14,387 bases of DNA from JBEBGV01 sp040081265 (GCA_040081265.1 JBEBGV010000095.1:1-14387); one strand, 5' to 3'; positions 1 through 12,111 are shown, counted from the stretch's first letter. Numbers and translations: made by a program. The notes: a model not told the origin generated them from the letters alone.

Positions 1-966
1 GGTTCGCCCTATCAGCTGACGTATCGCCTCTGTGAGGTGATCAACCCGGGCAATTGCGACGAAGCGGTTGTGACGGTGACGGTGACCGCCCCGGCGATCA
101 GTGCGACCGACGACAGCGGCAGCGCGAACAGCCTGACGGGTGGCACTGCGGTCCCGAACGTTCTGGTCAATGACACGCTGAACAGCGTCCTGGTTGCGGC
201 CGGCCTGGTGACCACGACCCAGGTCTCAACTTCGCACGCAGGCGTAACGCTGAGCGGAACAAGCGTCGTGGTTGCTGCCGGTACTCCGGCGGGTGCCTAT
301 ACGTTGACCTACTCAATCTGCCAGAACCTGAACCCATCGAACTGCGACGAAGCGGTGGTGACGGTGACGGTCAGCGCCCCAGCGATCAACGCGGCCGATG
401 ACAGCGGTAGCGCCAATGGCCTGACCGGCGGAACGGCGGTCGCGGACGTCATTACGAACGACACGCTGAACGGCACGCCGGTGTCGTCCACGGCCGTGAC
501 GGTCTCCCAGGTGTCCACATCGCACGCCGGGGTAACACTGAGCGGTCGAAGCGTGGTCGTCGCAGCCGGAACACCGGCAGGCACCTACACGCTGGTGTAT
601 TCGCTCTGCGAAGTGACGAATCCGACCAACTGTGACGAAGCGACGGTGACGGTCACCGTGACCGCGCCGGTCATCGACGCGGTGAATGACGCCGGGGCGG
701 CCGATGGATCGACGGGCGGCACGGCGGTGGCCGACGTACTTGAGAACGACACGCTGAATGGCACGCCGGTGTCGTCCGCGACGGTCACGGTGTCGCAGGT
801 GTCCACGTCACATGCGGGCGTGACGCTGAGCGGCCAGAGCGTGGTCGTCGCGGCCGGCACGCCGGCGGGCACCTACACGCTGACCTACTCCATCTGCGAG
901 ATCGTCAACCCGACGAACTGCGACACGGCGACGGTCACCGTGACGGTCACGGTGCCGAACAAGGTG
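1..966 (+). repeat. 96-residue (288-bp) tandem Ig-like repeats, one partial plus three complete units
   Basis: The NDTLN turn recurs at exactly 96-codon intervals, giving complete units 103-390, 391-678 and 679-966 after a truncated one at 1-102. The stretch STSHAGVTLSG is identical in all three complete units and VVVAAGTPAG follows closely in each, so the copies are recent or kept alike by recombination. Each unit ends in a C-x7-C loop of the form C-x4-P-x-N-C-D. Such arrays commonly change copy number. Confidence 0.9.
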
Positions 967-2304
967 CCGACCGGGGTCGATGACGCGGTGACGACAAGCG
1001 AGGACACGGCCGTCACGGATACGGCCGCGACCAACGACACTCTGGGCGACGGCGCCCACACGTGGGCACTGGTCGGCGCCAACGGTGGCGCGACGCACGG
1101 CACGGTGACGATGACGCCCGCTGGCGGCTACACCTACACACCAGCGGCGAACTACCACGGCGTCGACGTCTTCAGCTACCGGGTGTGTGACGCCGATGGT
1201 GACTGCAGCCAGGCGCGGGTGACGGTCACGATCAACTCCGGCGACGACCTGCCTGTGGCGGCGGTTGACACCAACACCACCCGGGCCGGCGTGGCGGTGA
1301 GCGCGTCGGCGGCGACGAACGACACGCAGTCGGGCGATGGCGGCAACGTATGGACCCTGGTGGGAACCAACGGCGGCAGTACGAACGCCACCGTGACGAT
1401 GACCGCGGCCGGCGTCTACACCTACACGCCCAACGCGGGCTTCGTCGGGACCGACACGTTCACCTATCGCCTCTGTGACGCCGACGGCGACTGCGTGACG
1501 GCGACGGTGACCGTCACGGTCACGAATCGGCCGCCGGTCGCGGTGGACGACTCCGCCACGACCAACGCGGGCACGCCTGTAACGATTACCGTGCTCTCGA
1601 ACGACAGCGACCCGGACGGAGATACGCTGACGGTCACGACCTACACGTCGCCAACCAGCGGGACGCTGGTGAAGACTGGCAACACCTTCACCTACACGCC
1701 TGCGGTCGGGTTCACGGGGACCGTGACCTTCACCTACACGGTCAGTGACGGCAAGGGCGGTACGGACACCGCCACGGTGACGATCCTGGTCAAGTCGACA
1801 GGCACCTGCGACAACGGCAGCGACGACCACAGCAGCGACGGCAACAGCAGCGACGACCGGAGCGGTGACAGCAGGAGCGGGAAGTCCGGCAGCAAGAGCG
1901 GAAAGAGCCGCGACGGGAAGAGCGGCGATGGCCGGAGTGGCGACGACAAGAGCTGCGACGACAACAGCAGCGACGACCATGGGAGTGATGACCACGGGAG
2001 CAACGACCACCGCTCCGGTGGGAACCACAACGACAACTGCAAGGGCAAGAAGAGCCACGGCCACCACGACCACGACGGGTGCCCGTCTGGCAGCCACGGC
2101 GGTGGCGGGACGAACGACAACTGCCACGGTACCAAGAGCCACGGTCATCACGATGGTGACGGCTGCCTGTCAGGCAAGCATGGTCACTGGGCCGGCGACA
2201 ACGACCGCGGGTCAAAGGGCGGCCACCACGACGGTGACGGCTGCCTGTCGGGCAAACATGGCCACTGGGACGGCGATAGCTGTAAGAACGGCAAGCATAA
2301 GTAG
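1..2304 (+). CDS. Large secreted Ig-like/cadherin-like tandem repeat protein with His/Asp/Cys-rich C-terminal tail (5' partial)
   Basis: The frame is open from base 1, and its first residues (GSPYQLTYRLCE) match the end of the repeat unit that follows, so the real start lies left of the window; the in-frame GTG at 37 is an internal valine. What is visible is about 767 residues: a partial unit (1-102), three units of exactly 96 residues (103-390, 391-678, 679-966), then three related domains of about 94 residues (967-1794). Domains carry the NDTLN or NDSDPDGD turn, YTYTP and a TVTVTV closing strand, as in bacterial Ig-like/cadherin-like tandem domains (Big_9 type). Such proteins are usually exported adhesins or matrix proteins. 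Residues from base 1801 on form a 167-residue low-complexity tail of Ser, Asp, Gly, His, Lys and Cys. No LPXTG, membrane anchor or recognisable sorting domain is seen. Secretion is inferred from domain type only. A terminator follows. Confidence 0.9.
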   Translation, partial: GSPYQLTYRLCEVINPGNCDEAVVTVTVTAPAISATDDSGSANSLTGGTAVPNVLVNDTLNSVLVAAGLVTTTQVSTSHAGVTLSGTSVVVAAGTPAGAYTLTYSICQNLNPSNCDEAVVTVTVSAPAINAADDSGSANGLTGGTAVADVITNDTLNGTPVSSTAVTVSQVSTSHAGVTLSGRSVVVAAGTPAGTYTLVYSLCEVTNPTNCDEATVTVTVTAPVIDAVNDAGAADGSTGGTAVADVLENDTLNGTPVSSATVTVSQVSTSHAGVTLSGQSVVVAAGTPAGTYTLTYSICEIVNPTNCDTATVTVTVTVPNKVPTGVDDAVTTSEDTAVTDTAATNDTLGDGAHTWALVGANGGATHGTVTMTPAGGYTYTPAANYHGVDVFSYRVCDADGDCSQARVTVTINSGDDLPVAAVDTNTTRAGVAVSASAATNDTQSGDGGNVWTLVGTNGGSTNATVTMTAAGVYTYTPNAGFVGTDTFTYRLCDADGDCVTATVTVTVTNRPPVAVDDSATTNAGTPVTITVLSNDSDPDGDTLTVTTYTSPTSGTLVKTGNTFTYTPAVGFTGTVTFTYTVSDGKGGTDTATVTILVKSTGTCDNGSDDHSSDGNSSDDRSGDSRSGKSGSKSGKSRDGKSGDGRSGDDKSCDDNSSDDHGSDDHGSNDHRSGGNHNDNCKGKKSHGHHDHDGCPSGSHGGGGTNDNCHGTKSHGHHDGDGCLSGKHGHWAGDNDRGSKGGHHDGDGCLSGKHGHWDGDSCKNGKHK
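2056..2268 (+). repeat. Three copies of a His/Asp/Cys motif in the protein tail
   Basis: Within the tail of the repeat protein, the motif HGHHDxDGC occurs at 2056 and 2140, and GHHDGDGC at 2221. The last two copies continue as LSGKHGHW and are 78 bases (26 codons) apart; the first two are 84 bases (28 codons) apart. The density of His, Asp and Cys suggests divalent metal binding, which is inference only; composition alone can mislead. Confidence 0.8.
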
Positions 2305-2330
2305 CCGCACGACTTAGGCGGCGGATTCCG

Positions 2331-2370
2331 GAGCCCGCACCCCCCGAAGGGACTGCGGGCTCTTTCTTTT
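2331..2370 (+). terminator. Rho-independent terminator of the repeat-protein gene
   Basis: GAGCCCGCA (2331-2339) pairs perfectly with TGCGGGCTC (2354-2362) and is followed at once by TTTCTTTT (2363-2370). It starts 26 bases after the stop codon, so the repeat-protein gene ends a transcription unit and the next gene needs its own promoter. Confidence 0.88.
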
Positions 2371-2423
2371 GGAACGCCGCGCGGGCACTCATGCCCGGCC
2401 GGCGGTGCTAAAGTCACTCGCTC

Positions 2424-3254
2424 ATGTCACAGGCAGACTCCAGACTCCGCCCCGTCGATCCGGTCTCCGTGCACGTCGGCCGTCTCTCGCGCCGGCTGTT
2501 TCTCTGCTGCGTCGGTGCCGTCGTCTTCTTCTGGTCGCTCGACTATTTCGTGAACTATTCGGAGTGGACGAACATCGGTGCGATTCGGCGCATGACCAAC
2601 ATGACGCGCGAGGATGGGCTCGCGTCCTGGTTCCAGGTCACGCAAACGCTCCTGACCGGGCTGACCGCGCTGTTGATCTGGACATCGGTGCGTCATCGGT
2701 CCACAGATCGCTGGCACGTGCGCGGCTGGTTCGTGGTGGCCCTGTTCTTCCTGTATCTGGCTGTTGACGACGGCGCCCAGGTTCACGAGCGGATCGGCAC
2801 CGCGTTCGACACGCTTCGCGAGCGCGGCATCGGCCCCGGGGTGCTCTTCCCCAGCTATGCGTGGCAGATCCTGTTCGTGCCCCTGCTCGGAGCGGTCGGC
2901 CTGTTCATGTTTGCCTTTCTCTGGACCGCGCTGGGAACCCGGCGCACGCGCGTCGCCGTCGTCGTCGCGATTCTCCTGCAGGCGACTGCCGTGGGCCTGG
3001 ACTTCCAGGAGGGGCTCGCCCCCGACCATCCGTTGAACGTGTACGCCGCGATCGTCGGCCAATGGGACTTCACCGAGTTCGCGGACCAGCAGTTCGGCGA
3101 GACGCCGTTCGACACGGTGACGCACTTCTCGCAGTCCCTCGAGGAGGGCATCGAGATGCTGTCGATCTCGATCTTCTGGGCGCTCTTCGTCCGGCATCTG
3201 GCGAAGGAGCCCCAGGCCATCGCTTTCCGGTTCTACGAGAAGCACGCTGACTGA
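2424..3254 (+). CDS. Multi-pass membrane protein of unknown function with conserved-looking acid/His residues
   Basis: 276 residues. Hydrophobic segments at about 24-43, 70-88, 101-117, 148-169, 177-195 and 242-260 predict about six membrane helices. Polar residues that look functional lie at the helix ends: D115-D116 and H121-E122 (DDGAQVHERIG) after helix 3, D193 and E196 after helix 5, and H234 with E240, E241 and E244 (HFSQSLEEGIEML) at the start of helix 6. I have a loose recollection of uncharacterised bacterial membrane proteins with an acidic-x-HE motif and a later EE-x2-E motif, but I cannot name a family. A membrane metal site or enzyme is possible, and this is inference. The ATG at 2424 has no Shine-Dalgarno sequence; a -10-like TAAAGT lies at 2409-2414. 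The gene sits between a terminator and a receptor gene 97 bases downstream, with no terminator after it, so it may be cotranscribed with the receptor. Confidence 0.85.
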   Translation: MSQADSRLRPVDPVSVHVGRLSRRLFLCCVGAVVFFWSLDYFVNYSEWTNIGAIRRMTNMTREDGLASWFQVTQTLLTGLTALLIWTSVRHRSTDRWHVRGWFVVALFFLYLAVDDGAQVHERIGTAFDTLRERGIGPGVLFPSYAWQILFVPLLGAVGLFMFAFLWTALGTRRTRVAVVVAILLQATAVGLDFQEGLAPDHPLNVYAAIVGQWDFTEFADQQFGETPFDTVTHFSQSLEEGIEMLSISIFWALFVRHLAKEPQAIAFRFYEKHAD

Positions 3255-3351
3255 CCCCGCCGGCTGACCCCGTCGATCTGCTCAACATCTCCACACGCGC
3301 TGGACGGTAACTGCACAACCCGTCGCGCTGACGATATGAATAATCGTTCGC

Positions 3352-6006
3352 ATGCATACGTTTGCCCGCGCGAGCCTTGTCTGCTTCGCTCTCCTTAGCC
3401 CCGTCATGCCTCAGGCGGCCATGGCCCAGCCGGTCAGGGCAGGAGCCGTCAGCGGCGTCGTCCGTGACGCGCAGGGCACGGTTCTTCCAAATGTCCCGGT
3501 GGATGTCGCGTGCGGCTTTCTCCGCGCCCACGTGCAGACGGACTCGTCCGGAGCATTCACGTTCGCCGGTCTGCCCGCCGGCCCATGCGTCATCTCTTCC
3601 CGCGCCATGCTGCTCGCCGCGGCCGAGGCCCGCGTAATGGTCAAGGCCAGTGCGACCGCAACCGTCGATCTCGCGCTGGCTGTCCGGGGATTCGGGGATG
3701 CGGTGTCCATCACCGCGGCGCGTGGCGATGCCGAGGAGCGTTTCGTTTCCCCTCAGTTCACCTCGGTGCTCACGGCGAGCGAAATCGGGATGCAGCCGTA
3801 CTACCTGCTACCCCAGGCGCTTCGTGATCAGCCCGGCGTCCTCCTGCAGCAGACCACGACGGCGCAGGCCTCGCCCATCCTCCGTGGCTTTACCGGGCAG
3901 AGCAACGTGTATCTGGTCGATGGTGTTCGCTTCAACGTGTCGACGTGGCGCTCTGGCCCGAGTCAGTACATGGCGTGGATCAACTCCGCCGTTGCAGGCC
4001 GGATTGAGATCGTCCGTGGCCCATCCGGCGTGCAGTACGGATCCGATTCGCTCGGGGGTACGATCAACATCCTCACGGCTGCTCCTGACTTCAGCCCCGG
4101 GGGTGTCAAGATCGGAGGCGCACTCGAGTTCGGCGCAACCACCGCCGCCCGGAGCGGAAACGGTCAGGGCACGATTTCCGTCAGCCTCCCTCGGGCCGCG
4201 TTCCTCGTCGGTGCCTCTGCGATGACCGTCGGTGACCTTCGTGCCGGCCGTGGGCACGACTCGCACGCCGCCGTCACGCGCTTCCTGGGGCTGCCGTCAA
4301 CCGAAGTCAACGGCGAGCGCCTTCCCGCGAGCGGTTTCGACCAGGCTGGGGCGTTCGTCTCGGGTCGAATTCAGGCCGGCACCAGGGGCCTTGCCAGCGT
4401 TTTCTACGCGCACGAAAGCCAGACGGGCGCGAACCGGTATGACCGACTCGACGGCGGTGACGGCCTCCACCGATCCGGTTTTGAGCCGCAGCGCCTGGAC
4501 CTCGCCATCTTCCGCTATCGAACGGCAAGCGTGGCCGGACTGGACGAAGTCGCGGGCACGTTCTCGGTCAACAGACAGGGGGACGGCCGCTACGAACAGA
4601 CGCGGCCGACCGCCGTGCTCGACTCGCAGCAGGCGACCACCACCGCACTCGGCTATCAGCTCGAGGCGAGAAAGCGGGTCGGCGCCCACTCCGCAGCCGG
4701 CGGCATCGAGCTGTTCGACGAACAGATCTCGGCGACCCGAACACAGCGCAACCCGGTCACGGGTGTCGTGACACCGAACCGGCCGGACGTCCCTGAGGGG
4801 ACCACCTACCAGACGCTCGGTCTCTTCGCGCAGGATCTGGTCGAACTCATTCCGAGCCGCCTGTCGCTGAGGGCCGGCGTCCGCTACGCCCGATTCCAGT
4901 TCGAGACAGCGCCCGACGCGGCGTTCGGCGTAACCGCTGAGCGCGTTGTCTCCGACGCTGTGACGTTCACGGCAGGCACCGTCATTGGAATCTCGAAGTA
5001 CGTGAATGCGACATTCAACGTGAGCCGTGGATTTCGTGCGCCGAACGCGGCGGACTTGGGCAGCGTCGGTCTCACCGGCGGCGGCGGCTTCGAGATCGCC
5101 CCCTCGACGGCTGCGGCTCTCGGTGGCCAGGTCGCGTCGACTGGTGCCGCAGGTGCCGTGTCGACGGGTGTGTCCGTGCCGGCGCTTGGCCCGGAGGTGG
5201 TGTACGCGTTCGAGCCAGGAATCCGTGTGCGAGCCGGCCGCTTCGATGCGAGCGCGACGGTGTTTGACCTCGAGTATCTCGACGCCATCGAGCGCCGCGC
5301 CATCGCGTTCGACCGAAACGTCGTGGGCAACTCCATCTCCGGCTTCAGCGTGGTCCGTCAGGACGCGAACGGGCTCGCCTTTATCGCGCAGGACATCCGG
5401 CCGATCGCGACGCGCGTGAATGCAGGTCACGCGCGCCTGATCGGTTACGAAGCAGAAGGGCAAATTCGCCTCACGGCGGAGCTTAGTCTCCACGTGCAGT
5501 CGTCGATGACCAACGGGCGCCTCCTCGCAACCGGAGACTACCTGCGCCGCATGCCTCCTCCGCTCGGAGGCGCGGGCGTGCGGTGGAGTCGGGGCCGCTG
5601 GGTGATCGACGGCACGGCGAGCTGGGCGCGGCCGCAGCGCCGCTTCAACCCAGGTGATCTCACCGATGCTCGCATCGGCGGCACACGCACCCGCGCCTCG
5701 ATCGCCAGCTACTTCAACGGTACCGCTTCAGACCTCGGGCTCGTCAGCGGAGGCGTGCTGCTTCGAACCGGCGAGACGCTCGCGCAGGTGCAGGACCGCG
5801 TGCTGGGCACGGCGGCATCCGCGCCGCTCTTTGCTGAACAGGCAGGCTTCTTCGTGCTCGGCGCCACAGCGAACGTCCGACTGTCGTCACGCGTCAACCT
5901 TGTGGTCGTCGGAGAGAACCTTACTGACCGTAACTATCGCCTCTACGGATCCGGTGCCGATGCTCCGGGCGCCAACCTTCAGGTGCGGATGAAAGCCTCG
6001 TTCTAG
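3352..6006 (+). CDS. TonB-dependent outer-membrane receptor with N-terminal carboxypeptidase-regulatory-like domain
   Basis: 884 residues, complete. It has a signal peptide of about 25 residues (cut likely after AMA, before QPVRAG), then a carboxypeptidase-regulatory-like beta domain at about 31-110 (SGVVRDAQGTVLPNVPV, FTFAGLPAG). A TonB-box-like DAVSITA follows at 116-122. The plug domain (about 130-243) has LRGF, the VYLVDGVR strand and the hallmark IEIVRGPSGVQYGSDSLGG, and the rest is a 22-strand-type barrel ending with ENLTDRNYRLYGSG and a terminal Phe, the usual signal for outer-membrane insertion. The protein imports a scarce ligand across the outer membrane using energy from TonB-ExbBD; the substrate cannot be read from the sequence, and no transporter or TonB gene is nearby. 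The ATG lacks a Shine-Dalgarno sequence; AT-rich -10-like hexamers lie at 3335-3344. An inverted repeat, ACGAT (3331-3335) and ATCGT (3343-3347), overlaps them and could be an operator. Confidence 0.95.
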   Translation: MHTFARASLVCFALLSPVMPQAAMAQPVRAGAVSGVVRDAQGTVLPNVPVDVACGFLRAHVQTDSSGAFTFAGLPAGPCVISSRAMLLAAAEARVMVKASATATVDLALAVRGFGDAVSITAARGDAEERFVSPQFTSVLTASEIGMQPYYLLPQALRDQPGVLLQQTTTAQASPILRGFTGQSNVYLVDGVRFNVSTWRSGPSQYMAWINSAVAGRIEIVRGPSGVQYGSDSLGGTINILTAAPDFSPGGVKIGGALEFGATTAARSGNGQGTISVSLPRAAFLVGASAMTVGDLRAGRGHDSHAAVTRFLGLPSTEVNGERLPASGFDQAGAFVSGRIQAGTRGLASVFYAHESQTGANRYDRLDGGDGLHRSGFEPQRLDLAIFRYRTASVAGLDEVAGTFSVNRQGDGRYEQTRPTAVLDSQQATTTALGYQLEARKRVGAHSAAGGIELFDEQISATRTQRNPVTGVVTPNRPDVPEGTTYQTLGLFAQDLVELIPSRLSLRAGVRYARFQFETAPDAAFGVTAERVVSDAVTFTAGTVIGISKYVNATFNVSRGFRAPNAADLGSVGLTGGGGFEIAPSTAAALGGQVASTGAAGAVSTGVSVPALGPEVVYAFEPGIRVRAGRFDASATVFDLEYLDAIERRAIAFDRNVVGNSISGFSVVRQDANGLAFIAQDIRPIATRVNAGHARLIGYEAEGQIRLTAELSLHVQSSMTNGRLLATGDYLRRMPPPLGGAGVRWSRGRWVIDGTASWARPQRRFNPGDLTDARIGGTRTRASIASYFNGTASDLGLVSGGVLLRTGETLAQVQDRVLGTAASAPLFAEQAGFFVLGATANVRLSSRVNLVVVGENLTDRNYRLYGSGADAPGANLQVRMKASF

Positions 6007-6014
6007 CCTGGGTG

Positions 6015-6045
6015 TTGACAGCCGCGCCGACTTCCGGTGTATACT
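6015..6045 (+). promoter_or_regulatory. rRNA operon promoter P1
   Basis: A perfect -35 TTGACA (6015-6020) is followed by a -10 that reads either TATACT (6040-6045, 19-base spacer) or TGTATA (6038-6043, 17-base spacer). It starts only 9 bases after the receptor stop codon. Position upstream of the rRNA leader and the match to consensus support the call. Confidence 0.72.
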
Positions 6046-6157
6046 CCTCTTGTTCGTTGGCTCCGGCGCCTGCCGGGGTTGCAATCCGAGGTTGATCGCG
6101 GATAGCATCAGCGAGCCCGCAATCTGAGGCTTCACTCCAGTGCACTGCGCTCGGGGC

Positions 6158-6186
6158 TTGACAGCGCGGTGACGAGTTAGTATTCT
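6158..6186 (+). promoter_or_regulatory. rRNA operon promoter P2
   Basis: TTGACA (6158-6163) and TATTCT (6181-6186) are separated by exactly 17 bases, the optimal sigma-70 layout. Transcription should start near 6193, which would give a leader of about 310 bases before 16S. Tandem P1/P2 promoters are typical of rRNA operons. Confidence 0.82.
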
Positions 6187-6232
6187 CAGAAGGTTCCCCT
6201 AAACACGGACGGAAACGGCCGGTCGGTGGGGA

Positions 6233-6290
6233 CTCGACAATGTCGAGCCGAGAGGCAAAGCATTGCCGGGCATCCGGTTCTTTGAAAACT
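6233..6290 (+). promoter_or_regulatory. rRNA antitermination site: boxB-like hairpin and boxA
   Basis: CTCGAC (6233-6238) pairs with GTCGAG (6242-6247) over a three-base loop. This is followed by GTTCTTTGAAAACT (6277-6290), the wording of boxA found in many bacterial rRNA leaders, which in studied bacteria binds NusB-S10 to prevent premature Rho termination. The role here is by analogy. Confidence 0.7.
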
Positions 6291-6313
6291 AGATAGAGCG
6301 TGCAAGCACTAAC
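6285..6313 (+). other. 16S processing stem, 5' arm
   Basis: AAAACTAGATAG (6285-6296) pairs with CTATCTAGTTTT (8180-8191), GCGTGCA (6298-6304) with TGCACGC (8173-8179), and CTAAC (6309-6313) with GTTAG (8166-8170), with single-base bulges between blocks. The long stem encloses all of 16S, as expected for RNase III release of pre-16S. Confidence 0.85.
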
Positions 6314-6502
6314 GACTGGTTTACCAATTCAGGGCCGCAAGGGCCTGAGAGGGTAGACCGCCCGTCGAGTGTCAGCGGGCGGCATCGCAGCAATGCGATG
6401 AACCGTCCACCAACACGAAGTACAAACAACGCAAGAGCCAAGTCAATCGGCGCTCGCGTTAAACAGTTGCGACCTCGCTGAAAGGCGAGGAAACAGCGAA
6501 TT

Positions 6503-8056
<1,554 letters not shown>

Positions 8057-8165
8057 GAGTCTTGCTGATACCCGCAAGGGTTGACGCGGAATCTGAAGAT
8101 CGATCTGGCACGTTCGAAGCAGTCATGGGCCCTAACAAGTCCTGGTCTGTGGAGACGATGGTGTT

Positions 8166-8191
8166 GTTAGGCTGCACGCCTATCTAGTTTT
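8166..8191 (+). other. 16S processing stem, 3' arm
   Basis: This is the complement of 6285-6313, lying 112 bases after the 16S 3' end. The blocks GTTAG, TGCACGC and CTATCTAGTTTT pair with the leader arm in the correct reverse order. Confidence 0.85.
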
Positions 8192-8230
8192 GAAGGAATC
8201 GGGCCGATAGCTTTTTAGCTAGCAGTGCGC

Positions 8231-8245
8231 GGTTCTTTGAAAAGT
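8231..8245 (+). promoter_or_regulatory. boxA-like site before tRNA-Ile
   Basis: GGTTCTTTGAAAAGT repeats the leader boxA core TTCTTTGAAAA, 57 bases before tRNA-Ile. It probably serves to renew the antitermination complex in the spacer. The call rests on similarity and position. Confidence 0.55.
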
Positions 8246-8301
8246 TCCAGAGGTTGACGTAGGCGAGAGCCTGGTCGCCTCAGTGGAGAGCGGGCTTGAG
8301 A

Positions 8302-8378
<77 letters not shown>

Positions 8379-8518
8379 CTTCTGAGGTGCCGTTGGGGCG
8401 CTTCAAAAGACCCTAAGGAGTTGCTTGTTGGTAGATAAGTAGTGCGCGGTGCACGTCGTTGCGGATTCCCTCCTCTTCGATCTCACCGTCCACCCGCTGT
8501 CACACCACACAACTAATC

Positions 8519-8594
8519 GGGGAATTAGCTCAGCTGGGAGAGCGCCTGGTTTGCAACCAGGAGGTCACCGGTTCGAGCCCGGTATTCTCCACCA
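8519..8594 (+). tRNA. alaT: tRNA-Ala (TGC anticodon)
   Basis: 76 bases with an encoded CCA (8592-8594). Acceptor GGGGAAT (8519-8525) pairs with ATTCTCC (8584-8590) with one G-T wobble. Anticodon stem CCTGG/CCAGG holds TGC at 8552-8554. The D arm AGCTCAGCTGGGAGAGC and T-loop GTTCGAGCC are canonical. Confidence 0.97.
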
Positions 8595-8660
8595 CATTTT
8601 CTGGCGGGACGTCTTAAGGGCGTTTTGCTGGTTGGCAAGACGGCTTAGGCCGATTGCTGG

Positions 8661-8674
8661 AATCTTTGACAACT
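8661..8674 (+). promoter_or_regulatory. boxA-like site before 23S
   Basis: AATCTTTGACAACT resembles the leader boxA TTCTTTGAAAACT and directly abuts the 5' arm of the 23S processing stem, as in other rRNA operons where a spacer boxA precedes 23S. Confidence 0.55.
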
Positions 8675-8710
8675 GAATATCCTGCAAACGGTAGTTCTTT
8701 TTCGAACCAC
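8675..8710 (+). other. 23S processing stem, 5' arm
   Basis: GAATAT and CCTGCAAACGGTAG (8675-8694) pair with CTACCGTTTGCAGG and GTATTC (11848-11867) with one wobble. CGAACCAC (8703-8710) pairs with GTGGTTCG (11833-11840), leaving an internal loop. The stem encloses the 23S gene and fits RNase III processing. Confidence 0.85.
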
Positions 8711-8815
8711 AAATCTCATGGGGGCAACCCTGTGAGGCGCAGTGTATGAAGAGAGAAATCACGGCAGATCTCAGGGCCTCCGGGCTTCTGGTGTCCGTCG
8801 TGAGTTCAAACTTGT

Positions 8816-11790
<2,975 letters not shown>

Positions 11791-11832
11791 AATTTCTCTT
11801 CGTTCCGAACACCATGTCGGACGCAGTGCGAT

Positions 11833-11867
11833 GTGGTTCGTGAGGGGCTACCGTTTGCAGGGTATTC
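11833..11867 (+). other. 23S processing stem, 3' arm
   Basis: This is the complement of 8675-8710, 43 bases after the 23S 3' end and ahead of the boxA that precedes 5S. It places the 5S RNA outside the 23S stem. Confidence 0.85.
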
Positions 11868-11877
11868 GGTTGTTAAA

Positions 11878-11892
11878 CGCTCTTTAACAATT
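11878..11892 (+). promoter_or_regulatory. boxA site before 5S
   Basis: CGCTCTTTAACAATT contains GCTCTTTAACA, the classic E. coli rRNA boxA wording. It lies between the 23S processing stem and 5S, a less usual place for a boxA. Confidence 0.6.
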
Positions 11893-11932
11893 GTTTGTCG
11901 AGATAGTCTGGGACGACCGCCGGTGCGATGCG

Positions 11933-11951
11933 GCGTGGCTGCTAGCCACGC
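11933..11951 (+). other. Hairpin upstream of 5S
   Basis: GCGTGGCT (11933-11940) pairs perfectly with AGCCACGC (11944-11951) over a three-base loop, 30 bases before 5S. No T-tract follows, so it is more likely a processing or folding element than a terminator. Confidence 0.6.
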
Positions 11952-11981
11952 TCCACACTGACGGACCCCAGGCAACCAAGT

Positions 11982-12101
<120 letters not shown>

Positions 12102-12111
12102 TATTTTTTCG

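Larger units (their letters stand above)
6187..6502 (+). other. rRNA operon transcribed leader
   Basis: No gene is present. The leader contains a boxB-like hairpin and boxA (6233-6290), the 5' arm of the 16S processing stem (6285-6313) and a GC-rich hairpin, CCGCCCG (6358-6364) with CGGGCGG (6376-6382). Just before 16S, CCTCGC (6473-6478) pairs with GCGAGG (6485-6490), and GTTAAA (6458-6463) can pair with TTTAAC (6501-6506) to enclose it. These fit folding and maturation of the pre-16S transcript. Confidence 0.7.

Noticed and set aside
808..2151. 447-codon open frame on the minus strand across the repeat-protein gene
   Set aside because: It is antisense to the Ig-like repeats; its Val/Ala/Arg-rich sequence simply mirrors the repeated GTGACGGTGACG wording and shows no domain.
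1865..2317. 150-codon plus-strand frame inside the His/Asp tail
   Set aside because: It is an Ala/Thr-rich shadow frame of the tail coding region. The main frame is continuous with the Ig-like domains upstream.
4297..5493. 398-codon minus-strand frame opposite the TonB-dependent receptor
   Set aside because: It is a GC-rich antisense shadow of a complete receptor with clear domain motifs in the plus frame.
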